6,345 nt of DNA from Candidatus Omnitrophota bacterium (GCA_022709465.1 JAKLIT010000077.1:1-6345); one strand, 5' to 3'; numbered from the stretch's first letter, positions 1 to 5,960 are shown. Notes: generated by a model from the letters alone, not told the origin. Numbers and translations are program-made.

Positions 1-953
1 GTCCCGGACTTAAGCTTGTTCGGGTCCTTGATCCTTTCCTTGTTTAACTCGTAAAGGTATTTCCACCTGTTCGCCTTGCCAAGCTCGGCCCTGGCAATCG
101 ATGAGAGTGTATCCCCCTTCTTTACGATATATTCTTTCGTCGAGACCTTCACCTTGCTCTCGACCTGCTTTTCCTCTTCGATCACGTACTTGTTCTCATC
201 GACCTTCGTCGCCTCGGAGATCTCCGCGGGCGCTTCTCCCGTGTAAGGTATCATGACCTCCTCTACCTCCGCGATCATGAACTGGGCGTTGCGGTCCTTT
301 TGCATGCCTACGAGGTCGGTTACATGGGCTACCGCATCGAGCTTGCCGCGGCTTACTATCTTTATGCACGATTCATCGATGCCGCTGTCTATCATGAACT
401 TCCTTACGGCTTCCGCTCGCTTACGGCCCAGCTTCTCGTTGTATTTCTCGCTTCCGCGGATGTCGCAATTGCCGGTTATCAGTATGCTCGAGCCCTCGTT
501 ATGCTTGAGCGTCCATACGGCGCTTTCGAGTATCTTCTTCGCGTCATCCCTGAGAGAGGCCTTGTCGTAATCGAAGTATATCTTCACGTTCTTCAGGATC
601 TTCTTTATAAGGAGAGACGGCCTTAATTCCTGCGGCTTAGGCGGAGGCAGTTCCTCGGACCTGTAATCGAATATGAGCTTATAGACGTAGATATAGCCCC
701 TGTTGCCCCACGGCGTGGAGGTGCCGGGCTCTTTTGGCATCCACCAGTACCCGCCCATATTGGCGTCCTTAACGGGCGAGGGCTGGGCATCGGTAGGCCA
801 CCATTGGAACTGCTTCTGCATCTCCTGCAGCTGCTGGTCCCTCTTGGCGATCCTGTCCTGTTTGCTGATGAACCAATCTAACGCGAAAAGGGTATTGGCA
901 CAGAGTATGAGCGAAACGAAGATTGCGATACGTAAAAAAGCGGTATTTTTCAT
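1..953 (-). CDS. Secreted OmpA-LysM peptidoglycan-binding protein (3' end cut by window edge)
   Basis: This reading frame is open from its ATG to the window edge, giving 317 visible codons. Residues 1-24 form a signal peptide with a hydrophobic core and a likely cut after TLFA; Cys18 lacks a proper lipobox, so a lipoprotein is unlikely. Residues 25-115 are Trp/Tyr/Pro-rich and unrecognised, with a short charged Gln-rich helix near 31-50. Residues about 120-228 are an OmpA C-terminal domain: IYFDYDKASL, then GNCDIRG and YNEKLGRKRAEAV. Asp164 and Arg179, 15 residues apart, match the pair that binds diaminopimelate in OmpA/Pal proteins. An acidic linker (230-272) leads to a LysM domain from about 274 (YIVKKGDTLSSIA), which lacks only its last residues here. 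Both domains bind peptidoglycan, so the protein probably acts in the periplasm as a cell-wall anchor or scaffold. The start is supported by AGGAGG 8 nt upstream. It appears to have its own promoter. Confidence 0.9.
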   Translation of the reverse strand, partial: MKNTAFLRIAIFVSLILCANTLFALDWFISKQDRIAKRDQQLQEMQKQFQWWPTDAQPSPVKDANMGGYWWMPKEPGTSTPWGNRGYIYVYKLIFDYRSEELPPPKPQELRPSLLIKKILKNVKIYFDYDKASLRDDAKKILESAVWTLKHNEGSSILITGNCDIRGSEKYNEKLGRKRAEAVRKFMIDSGIDESCIKIVSRGKLDAVAHVTDLVGMQKDRNAQFMIAEVEEVMIPYTGEAPAEISEATKVDENKYVIEEEKQVESKVKVSTKEYIVKKGDTLSSIARAELGKANRWKYLYELNKERIKDPNKLKSG

Positions 954-961
954 CGGGTCTG

Positions 962-967
962 CCTCCT
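962..967 (-). promoter_or_regulatory. Ribosome binding site of the OmpA-LysM gene
   Basis: The minus strand reads AGGAGG, a full Shine-Dalgarno core, 8 nt before the ATG at 953. It supports this start codon and suggests strong translation, as is usual for abundant envelope proteins. Confidence 0.8.
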
Positions 968-994
968 GACCGGGTTTAACAGTGTGACCAGTAA

Positions 995-1023
995 ATTATA
1001 CCCGTAAAACGGCAAAATCCCAA
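995..1023 (-). promoter_or_regulatory. Predicted sigma70-type promoter of the OmpA-LysM gene
   Basis: On the minus strand a perfect TATAAT (1000 to 995) is preceded by TTGGGA (1023 to 1018, four of six bases matching TTGACA) at an optimal 17-bp spacing. The promoter lies wholly in the 78-bp gap between the ZIP gene and the OmpA-LysM gene, so the latter is probably transcribed independently of the metal operon, although read-through is not excluded: I see no terminator in the gap. Confidence 0.6.
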
Positions 1024-1031
1024 GCAAATTT

Positions 1032-1787
1032 TTAATGCGAATGCTCACCCATCACGATCTTAGCCAGGAGCATAAGTCCGATACCGAGGATAAAGGCCGC
1101 CAGCGAGATGAACGCCCTTCGCTCGCTCTTTTGCTTATGGAGTTCCGGGACTAGATCGGAGGCGGAGATATAAATGAATCCGCCGGCTGCGATAGGAAGA
1201 AGGACTCTTGAGAATCCCCCGATCTTATCCGCGAAAAAGAACCCTATTACAGTTCCTGCAATGCAGACCGATGCCGAGATGAAATTATATAACAGCGCCT
1301 TCATCTTGCTGAACCCCCCGTATATCAGCACGCCAAAATCGCCTATCTCCTGCGGTATCTCGTGCAATACTATGGCGAAGGTGGTGACCAGGCCGAATTG
1401 TACGCTGACAAGGAAGCTCGCGCCGATTATAAGTCCGTCTATGAAATTATGTATGCCGTCTCCGACCAGGTTTAGGTAAGAGAACGCGTGAATATCGCAT
1501 ACGCCGTTGTGGCAATGGCGCCATTTGAAATACCTCTCCAGGATGAAGAATAATATAAAACCCGCGATCACATATATGAATACCGTGTGGGCGTCGTCCC
1601 CTTTTTCGAGGGATTCGGGGATAATATGCAGGAACGCGCCCCCGAGTAGGCCTCCGGCGGAAAAACCTATCAGAAGGACCAATATCTTTTCCAGTATCCT
1701 GTCTTTGAATAAGAGTGTCAGAATCCCGATCAGGGATATTGCGCTTACCACCACTCCGGCACCTATTGCCCACCATAATGCGCTCAT
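1032..1787 (-). CDS. ZIP-family metal (probably zinc) transporter, LIV-1-like
   Basis: This 251-residue inner-membrane protein would import divalent metal, most likely Zn2+ and possibly Fe2+ or Mn2+, into the cytoplasm. Eight hydrophobic segments can be seen (about 4-26, 33-57, 67-87, 103-128, 132-158, 165-187, 193-214, 224-246), the usual ZIP topology. The transport-site helices are clear: TM4 has GDGIHNFIDG (His113, Asn114, Asp117) and TM5 has HEIPQEIGD (142-150). This resembles the LIV-1 signature HExPHExGD with His changed to Gln. His54 and Glu58 in TM2 are also typical. The TM3-TM4 loop carries a compact His/Cys cluster (His91, Cys92, His93, Cys97, His100), a possible metal-sensing or delivery loop, and the C-terminus ends EHSH. 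The start is backed by AAGGGGGA 6 nt upstream. It is the last gene of the regulator-porin-ZIP operon, 14 nt after the porin stop. Family is secure; metal preference is inferred. Confidence 0.92.
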   Translation of the reverse strand: MSALWWAIGAGVVVSAISLIGILTLLFKDRILEKILVLLIGFSAGGLLGGAFLHIIPESLEKGDDAHTVFIYVIAGFILFFILERYFKWRHCHNGVCDIHAFSYLNLVGDGIHNFIDGLIIGASFLVSVQFGLVTTFAIVLHEIPQEIGDFGVLIYGGFSKMKALLYNFISASVCIAGTVIGFFFADKIGGFSRVLLPIAAGGFIYISASDLVPELHKQKSERRAFISLAAFILGIGLMLLAKIVMGEHSH

Positions 1788-1793
1788 CTTGAT

Positions 1794-1801
1794 TCCCCCT
1801 T
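1794..1801 (-). promoter_or_regulatory. Ribosome binding site of the ZIP transporter gene
   Basis: The minus strand reads AAGGGGGA between the porin stop codon and the ZIP start, 6 nt from the ATG at 1787. It fixes the start and allows separate initiation within the polycistronic message. Confidence 0.65.
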
Positions 1802-3112
1802 CTAGAAGTCCACCTGTGTCCTTAAACCGTATACGAAAATGTCATCCGTATCGTCGGCGATATCCTTGCCGAACGGGTCCCAGATATACTGGAAATCCGG
1901 GCTTATCGATAGGTGGTCGTTTATGTGTATCCTGTAATAGGCCTCGAAATGGCCTTCGCTTTTCGCGTTCCATTCAGGGTCAGAGGACTTCTTGTAGTCA
2001 TCGGAAGGTATCGCCTGCCCGACAGCGAGGCCGATGACATCGTTATCCCTGCGCCAGGGCTTGCCCTCCACCTGCAGGCCCGCGCTCCAGGAATGCTCCA
2101 GCGAATAGTTCAGGTCTCCCGCTGCCATAATATCAGGGTTATATACCTTCGGGTCCTGCCATCCGTAGCGCGCGAAGAGTGTCACGGTATCATGGACCTT
2201 CTGGTCAAAGCTCAAACCGAAGCCGCAGGAATCCTCCTTCTCCTCGGCGGGATCGAGCCATTTGGTGTGGCGGGAATTGTTCGACCAGCCGAGAAGCCTG
2301 TAGTTGCCGGGCAGGCCGAAGAACTCTGTCTTGAATGTGACCTGGCCGATGTTGAAGAGGTTATCGCCGATGTCATCCCAGTCGCTGTCGCCGTCGAAGA
2401 CGCCATAGTTGAGTTCGAGCCAGTCGAACGGCATCACCGCCGCCCTTATAGCGACCGTATTATCCGGGAACTCTATCGCGGGGTTGCTGCGGAATATATC
2501 GCCAAGGAACTGGGTCGTCTCGTCGTTGGCAACCTCGTTGGTATCGAAGTAGACCGTCGGGTCGAGCTTACCGAATGTTACCAGGGCCTTGTCGTTGAAG
2601 AGCCCCTGCTCGTACCAGATCTCGGAGACAACGACATGCTCGTCATCATTGGCGTCGGAGTTGACGTTGCTGTATAACGACAGATCGTTGGTCAGGCCAG
2701 CGCCCTGGCCGGCCTCGAGATGGATAAAGGCCTGGCTGTTGAGCCCCTCGAACTCCTTCGATATGGTGATATCCTCGGAGAACGAGGCGTCCGCCTTGCC
2801 CTTCTTCTTTTCTTCGGTCGCGTTCGTATTATCGGTGCCCTGGACTATCATCGTAGCGCCTGCGCCTATCTCAAGGCCCGCCGCCTTGATGGCGGGAACA
2901 CCCGTCTCGCGATGGAGCTTTTCGTCCATCTGCTTGAACTTTGCTTCGTAGTCGGTTATCTGCTGCTTCTGGTCGGACAATTTCTTCTCAAGCGCGTCCA
3001 CCTTGGCCTCAAGCTCTTTTATCTTCTCCATAATAGCAGCTTCATCGGCATGCATATTACCGGAAACACACATCAGTACGGCACAGGAGAACACAACAAT
3101 CGGCAAGCGCAT
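1802..3112 (-). CDS. OprB-family outer-membrane porin with N-terminal coiled coil
   Basis: The predicted product is a 436-residue outer-membrane beta-barrel. Residues 1-22 are a signal peptide (cut after NMHA). Residues 24-68 form a charged heptad-like coiled coil (KIKELEAKVDALEKKLSDQ), which may trimerise or span the periplasm. The barrel starts near 77 and shows alternating polar/apolar strands, including WLELNYGVFDGDSDWD, WSAGLQVEGKPWRRDNDVIG and YYRIHINDHLSISPDFQYIW; it ends YGLRTQVDF with the terminal Phe recognised by the BAM machinery. The C-terminal half is characteristic of carbohydrate-selective OprB porins. A start 33 nt further upstream (3145) is in frame, but it overlaps the regulator gene and adds a charged tail (MRKMQIRKDAK) ahead of the signal peptide. 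The ATG at 3112 has GGAAGGA 7 nt upstream and is preferred. Its place between a Fur/Zur-type regulator and a ZIP transporter suggests a role in metal, rather than sugar, passage; that is inference. Confidence 0.88.
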   Translation of the reverse strand: MRLPIVVFSCAVLMCVSGNMHADEAAIMEKIKELEAKVDALEKKLSDQKQQITDYEAKFKQMDEKLHRETGVPAIKAAGLEIGAGATMIVQGTDNTNATEEKKKGKADASFSEDITISKEFEGLNSQAFIHLEAGQGAGLTNDLSLYSNVNSDANDDEHVVVSEIWYEQGLFNDKALVTFGKLDPTVYFDTNEVANDETTQFLGDIFRSNPAIEFPDNTVAIRAAVMPFDWLELNYGVFDGDSDWDDIGDNLFNIGQVTFKTEFFGLPGNYRLLGWSNNSRHTKWLDPAEEKEDSCGFGLSFDQKVHDTVTLFARYGWQDPKVYNPDIMAAGDLNYSLEHSWSAGLQVEGKPWRRDNDVIGLAVGQAIPSDDYKKSSDPEWNAKSEGHFEAYYRIHINDHLSISPDFQYIWDPFGKDIADDTDDIFVYGLRTQVDF

Positions 3113-3119
3113 TTTAGCA

Positions 3120-3126
3120 TCCTTCC
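3120..3126 (-). promoter_or_regulatory. Ribosome binding site that decides the porin start
   Basis: The minus strand reads GGAAGGA, 7 nt before the ATG at 3112 and directly after the stop codon of the regulator gene. It favours this ATG over the longer in-frame start at 3145. Confidence 0.75.
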
Positions 3127-3546
3127 TTATTTGCATCTTTCGCATAATCCCCCTATCTGCATCGTATGCGTCTCAGCGACGCACTTCAGTTTATCCCTTA
3201 TGAAACGCGATACTTCCTCGAAATTGCAGTATTCCACCTCTTTTACTTTCCTGCATTTTTTACATATGAAATGGTGGTGATGGCGGTTTTCGGGCATGCT
3301 GCAGATTGAATAATGAAGTTTCCTGTCTTCTGATTGGACTTTAGCGAGGACCCCTATCCTTTCCAGCTCATCAAGGATGCGGTAAACCGTAGGAAGGCCC
3401 AGCTTCGGGATCTTTTTCCTGAGCAGGCCGCGGACGCGGCGGGGGCTCAGGCTCGCGCCTTCCCGGAGGAAGAGGCCAATGACCGCCCTCCTGTTAGGGG
3501 TATTCTTGAGGTTGTTCTCTTTTAGTTTTTTAAGCAGCGTGTCCAT
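3127..3546 (-). CDS. Fur-family metal-dependent repressor, most likely Zur-like
   Basis: This 139-residue protein is a full-length Fur-family regulator: an N-terminal winged helix (about 1-82) with recognition helix LPTVYRILDELERIGVL (51-67), then a dimerisation/metal domain. Two CxxC pairs (Cys95/Cys98 and Cys135/Cys138) make the structural zinc site. Regulatory-site candidates are His78, the run His89-His92, Glu103, Glu110/Glu111 and His127. In Fur the stretch is usually HHDH; here it is HHHH. The N-terminal histidine that PerR and Fur use near residues 32-37 is absent (REGASLSPRR), which argues against PerR and leans to Zur. It heads an operon with a porin and a ZIP transporter. A perfect palindrome overlaps its predicted transcription start, so negative autoregulation is likely. 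No Shine-Dalgarno is seen before the ATG. Family is certain; Zur rather than Fur is inferred from residues and neighbours. Confidence 0.93.
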   Translation of the reverse strand: MDTLLKKLKENNLKNTPNRRAVIGLFLREGASLSPRRVRGLLRKKIPKLGLPTVYRILDELERIGVLAKVQSEDRKLHYSICSMPENRHHHHFICKKCRKVKEVEYCNFEEVSRFIRDKLKCVAETHTMQIGGLCERCK

Positions 3547-3548
3547 AT

Positions 3549-3575
3549 CGTAAATAGAAATGTATTCTATTTACG
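3549..3575 (-). promoter_or_regulatory. Predicted Fur/Zur-family operator (perfect 11-5-11 inverted repeat)
   Basis: The left arm CGTAAATAGAA (3549-3559) is perfectly repeated as its reverse complement TTCTATTTACG (3565-3575) around the 5-base spacer ATGTA. It is A/T-rich with CG ends, begins 2 bases downstream of the predicted -10 box and ends 2 bases before the start codon at 3546, so it covers the predicted transcription start. Fur-family regulators usually bind A/T-rich palindromes of about 19-27 bp placed over promoters, often their own. I infer that the adjacent regulator binds here to repress the regulator-porin-ZIP operon. The sequence is not the classical Fur box nor a Zur or PerR box I recognise. 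Confidence 0.8.
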
Positions 3576-3577
3576 GT

Positions 3578-3606
3578 ATTGTAGATATTGCGGGCGCCTA
3601 TGTCAA
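3578..3606 (-). promoter_or_regulatory. Predicted sigma70-type promoter of the regulator-porin-ZIP operon
   Basis: On the minus strand there is a perfect -35 box TTGACA (3606 to 3601), a 17-bp spacer and TACAAT (3583 to 3578, five of six bases matching TATAAT). Transcription would start near 3571, inside the palindrome, giving a leader of roughly 25 nt. A near-consensus promoter under an operator fits a strong, tightly repressed unit. Confidence 0.82.
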
Positions 3607-3629
3607 GCATATTCCTTGCCGCTTGCGTG

Positions 3630-4340
3630 CTATAAGACCATCGGGTTGCCTGCGCCCATCCTCATGAACCCTTCACCGAACTCCTCTTCCAATATCCGTT
3701 CGGCGCTGTTCCCGGTACAATGGCACGGCGCCACCTTTTTTACGCCAAGATCCTTTAGCCCTTCAGCGACCTCCCTGACGGTCTTATCATGCCTGCCGTA
3801 CAGATGGAAACCCCCCGCTACAAGGGATACGTCCCTTTTGAAATAGCTGTTTGCATGCTCGACCATCCTGATTATACCGGGATGCGCGCAACCCGTCATC
3901 ATATTAAGGCCGTCATGCGTTTTGATCACAAGCGCCTGTTCAGGCATGAATTTTCCTTTGTAATAGCCGGCGACCTGCCCTGTGGTGAATACGCCGTCCG
4001 ATATTTCCAGGAAACATGCTGTTTCCACCAGACGGTGTCCGCGCAGGTGCACGGACGCCTTGAACTTCAGCCCGAAATCAGGGCAGCCGTAGACAACCGC
4101 GCGCGGGCAGGCATCAAGCAATGCGCGCAGGCCCCCCTTATGGTCCCAATGGTCATGCGATATCACGACCTTCTTGATGTTGCCGGCCGGTATCCCCATA
4201 TTCCTCATATTATGGAGAAGCCACGCACCGTTCTCCCCGGTGTCAAAAACGACATTCTCACCGACTAGAAAAGAGACGCCCCAGCCGGTCCGCAACCCGG
4301 CGATAGCTGTCTTTTTATCGAAAAGCGGTATTATCCTCAT
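3630..4340 (-). CDS. Metallo-beta-lactamase-fold hydrolase, COG1237-like
   Basis: This is a complete 236-residue cytoplasmic protein; no signal peptide is seen. The binuclear-metal motif HxHxDH is SHDHWDHKGG (His62, His64, Asp66, His67), preceded by VVFDTG (31-35). The later motifs GCAHPGI (His153), GGFHL (His179) and PCHCTG (His207) are the pattern of COG1237, whose members are often annotated as related to the methanopterin-pathway enzyme 7,8-dihydropterin-6-methyl-4-(beta-D-ribofuranosyl)-aminobenzene-5'-phosphate synthase. The true substrate of bacterial members is generally unknown, so that name should not be taken literally. The ATG follows the radical SAM stop codon by one base and has no good Shine-Dalgarno at normal spacing, so translation is probably coupled. 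It is the last gene of the four-gene iron-sulfur cluster. Confidence 0.88.
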   Translation of the reverse strand: MRIIPLFDKKTAIAGLRTGWGVSFLVGENVVFDTGENGAWLLHNMRNMGIPAGNIKKVVISHDHWDHKGGLRALLDACPRAVVYGCPDFGLKFKASVHLRGHRLVETACFLEISDGVFTTGQVAGYYKGKFMPEQALVIKTHDGLNMMTGCAHPGIIRMVEHANSYFKRDVSLVAGGFHLYGRHDKTVREVAEGLKDLGVKKVAPCHCTGNSAERILEEEFGEGFMRMGAGNPMVL

Positions 4341-4341
4341 C

Positions 4342-5130
4342 TTATTTAAAGGACTTTCCCCTTCGAAGCATAGTCTCGGCGGTACTTATCGGCGTTACCG
4401 CCCTCTTTTCGGCGCGATAGACCGACATTGCCTCCAACCCGCCAAAATGGGCTTCTATCTGCCCCATTTCCTGCTCCGTTACTATCGTCGACTCGCAATG
4501 CCTCAACGGGGTGTTCAAATAGACCCTGTCCGGGGATATCTCCCTGCATAGGGACGCGATCTCCCCGGCATATCCACGATTAGCTGCGGTGAACATTATT
4601 TGCAGTTCAACGCTCCCTTTGAAACGTTTCCTGAAATCCTTTAACCCTGAAACAACGGCATCGAATTTTATCGTTTCCATGGGCCTGTTCATATCTTCAA
4701 AAAGCGCTTTTGAATGGGCGTCGAGTTTAGCGATCACGATATCCGCGCCCATAAGGTCCTCCTGAACATCATCCCTGCACAACAGTGAAGAATTAGTGAT
4801 TACCGCTATCTTCTCTTTTCTTGCCTTCCTTACGGCCCTTATCATCTGTCCCAGGTTCTCAGCGAGTGTCGGCTCCCCCCTTCCGGAAAATGTTATGAAA
4901 TCGGCTTTAACATCCCCGATGGAACGCAACTCTTTTATTATTTCCGCGGTCTCTACGAATCTTGTCCTGCCGTCCGTAAATGAGTCCGTACGCCCCAATT
5001 GGCAATAGACGCAATCATAGGTGCATATCTTCGTCTTTTCGGATATGGGGTCTATGCCAAGGGACGCCCCCAGCCTCCACGAAGATACCGGGCCGTACAC
5101 ATATTTTAGCGGTTCTCTATTTTTTCCCAT
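4342..5130 (-). CDS. TYW1-like radical SAM protein (COG0731 type)
   Basis: The 262-residue product begins YGPVSSWRLGASLGID and has the radical SAM cluster motif CTYDCVYCQLG (Cys36, Cys40, Cys43), which holds a [4Fe-4S] cluster that cleaves S-adenosylmethionine. SGRGEPTL (82-89) is the SAM-binding segment. The YGP..SxRLGxSLGID start and CxYDCVYCQLGRT are typical of COG0731, named after the archaeal wyosine tRNA enzyme TYW1. Wyosine is not made by bacteria, so this homologue must do something else, perhaps modifying a protein, cofactor or tRNA. The ATG lies 25 nt inside the upstream ATPase gene and has AAGGG 5 nt before it; a GTG at 5100 outside the overlap is a weaker alternative because its upstream signal is poor. 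The gene is tightly linked to the ATPases and the MBL-fold protein. Family is secure; substrate is unknown. Confidence 0.88.
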   Translation of the reverse strand: MGKNREPLKYVYGPVSSWRLGASLGIDPISEKTKICTYDCVYCQLGRTDSFTDGRTRFVETAEIIKELRSIGDVKADFITFSGRGEPTLAENLGQMIRAVRKARKEKIAVITNSSLLCRDDVQEDLMGADIVIAKLDAHSKALFEDMNRPMETIKFDAVVSGLKDFRKRFKGSVELQIMFTAANRGYAGEIASLCREISPDRVYLNTPLRHCESTIVTEQEMGQIEAHFGGLEAMSVYRAEKRAVTPISTAETMLRRGKSFK

Positions 5131-5960
5131 ATGGCCCTTATCTCCGACGAAACATCATTTTTCATATGATCTACGGCCGGAATGCGCTTGACTATCGACC
5201 TGCTGACTTCGGATGAAAACGGTATGTGGCCCAGCAGGCCGATATCATTTTCCAGGCAAAATGATTCTATCTCCTGCAGGTTCCTGATATTGATGTCATA
5301 TTTATTCACGACCACGCCGGCTTCTATCTTGAAATGGCCCGTGAGCTCGAGGACCCTCTTGAGGTCGTGTATCCCAGAAAGGGTCGGTTCCGTCACGATG
5401 ACTGCGAGATCCGCGCCCGAAAGTGACGCTATTACCGGGCATCCAATGCCGGGAGGGCCGTCGACTATTATGTGGCCGCAACCTTCGGCCTCGGCTATCT
5501 CTTTTGCCGCCCCCTTTATTTTTGCGACGAGTTTTCCGGAGTTTTCCTGAGCTATCCCCAACTTGGCATGGACCATTTTACCGTACCCGGTGTCCGATAT
5601 GAACCATTCGCCGCATACGCGCTCTTCCATATTTATCGCGCCTGAAGGGCATATGCGGGAACACAACCCGCAGCCCTCGCATGACAACGCGTCTATTGAA
5701 AATTCCCTGCTTACTGCCCCAAACCTGCAGTACCTCAGGCAATTCCCGCATCCGGTGCACTTGCTGCTGTCGATTTCCGCCGTATAGCCGCTGCGGAATA
5801 TATGCCTTTCCCTTATCTTTGGCTTGAGTATTATATGGAGGTCCGCCGCGTCAACATCGCAGTCGACCATCACTTTATTCCGCGCGAGGGACGCGAAGGA
5901 AGACGTAAGGACCGTCTTGCCTGTGCCTCCCTTGCCGCTTATGACCACTATCTGCCTCAT
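5106..5960 (-). CDS. MinD-superfamily ATPase with inserted 2x[4Fe-4S] ferredoxin domain (COG1149)
   Basis: This 284-residue protein has the deviant Walker A GKGGTGKT (9-16, signature Lys10) and the A' motif VDCDVDAAD (32-40). A bacterial ferredoxin domain is inserted next, with two clusters: CTGCGNCLRYC (Cys68, 71, 74, 78) and CEGCGLCSRIC (Cys94, 97, 100, 104). The ATPase fold resumes with VDGPPGIGCPV (166-176) and VTEPTLSGIHDL. Such proteins belong to the ParA/MinD/NubP group and are thought to couple ATP hydrolysis to iron-sulfur cluster or metal-cofactor handling; a role in cell division is not implied. The gene overlaps the preceding ATPase gene by ATGA and the following radical SAM gene by 25 nt. 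The tandem arrangement of two such ATPases is common in anaerobes and suggests they work as a heterodimer. Precise function is unknown. Confidence 0.92.
   Translation of the reverse strand: MRQIVVISGKGGTGKTVLTSSFASLARNKVMVDCDVDAADLHIILKPKIRERHIFRSGYTAEIDSSKCTGCGNCLRYCRFGAVSREFSIDALSCEGCGLCSRICPSGAINMEERVCGEWFISDTGYGKMVHAKLGIAQENSGKLVAKIKGAAKEIAEAEGCGHIIVDGPPGIGCPVIASLSGADLAVIVTEPTLSGIHDLKRVLELTGHFKIEAGVVVNKYDINIRNLQEIESFCLENDIGLLGHIPFSSEVSRSIVKRIPAVDHMKNDVSSEIRAIWEKIENR

Noticed and set aside
894..905. Lipoprotein signal (LILC) in the OmpA-LysM protein
   Set aside because: The residue before Cys18 is Leu, not Gly, Ala or Ser, so a type I cut after LFA fits better.
1002..1012. CCGT-AAA-ACGG hairpin as a terminator for the metal operon
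   Set aside because: The stem is only 4 bp and no U-run follows; it lies within the spacer of the predicted OmpA-LysM promoter.
1447..1776. A 109-codon minus-strand frame inside the ZIP gene
   Set aside because: It is an Arg/Pro-rich out-of-frame reading of the ZIP gene, whose own frame has clear membrane helices and metal motifs.
1913..2677. A 254-codon open frame on the plus strand
   Set aside because: It is antisense to the porin gene, has no ribosome site or recognisable motif, and its composition is explained by the codon pattern of the porin on the other strand.
3113..3145. Longer porin start at 3145 overlapping the regulator gene
   Set aside because: It adds a charged tail before the signal peptide and has no good ribosome site, whereas the ATG at 3112 has GGAAGGA at 7 nt.
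2720..3280. A 186-codon open frame on the plus strand spanning the porin start and the regulator end
   Set aside because: It crosses two well-supported genes in antisense and shows no domain; treated as a shadow.
3576..3629. Terminator for the iron-sulfur operon between the MBL gene and the next promoter
   Set aside because: No GC-rich stem followed by a T-run was seen on the minus strand, so read-through into the metal operon remains possible.
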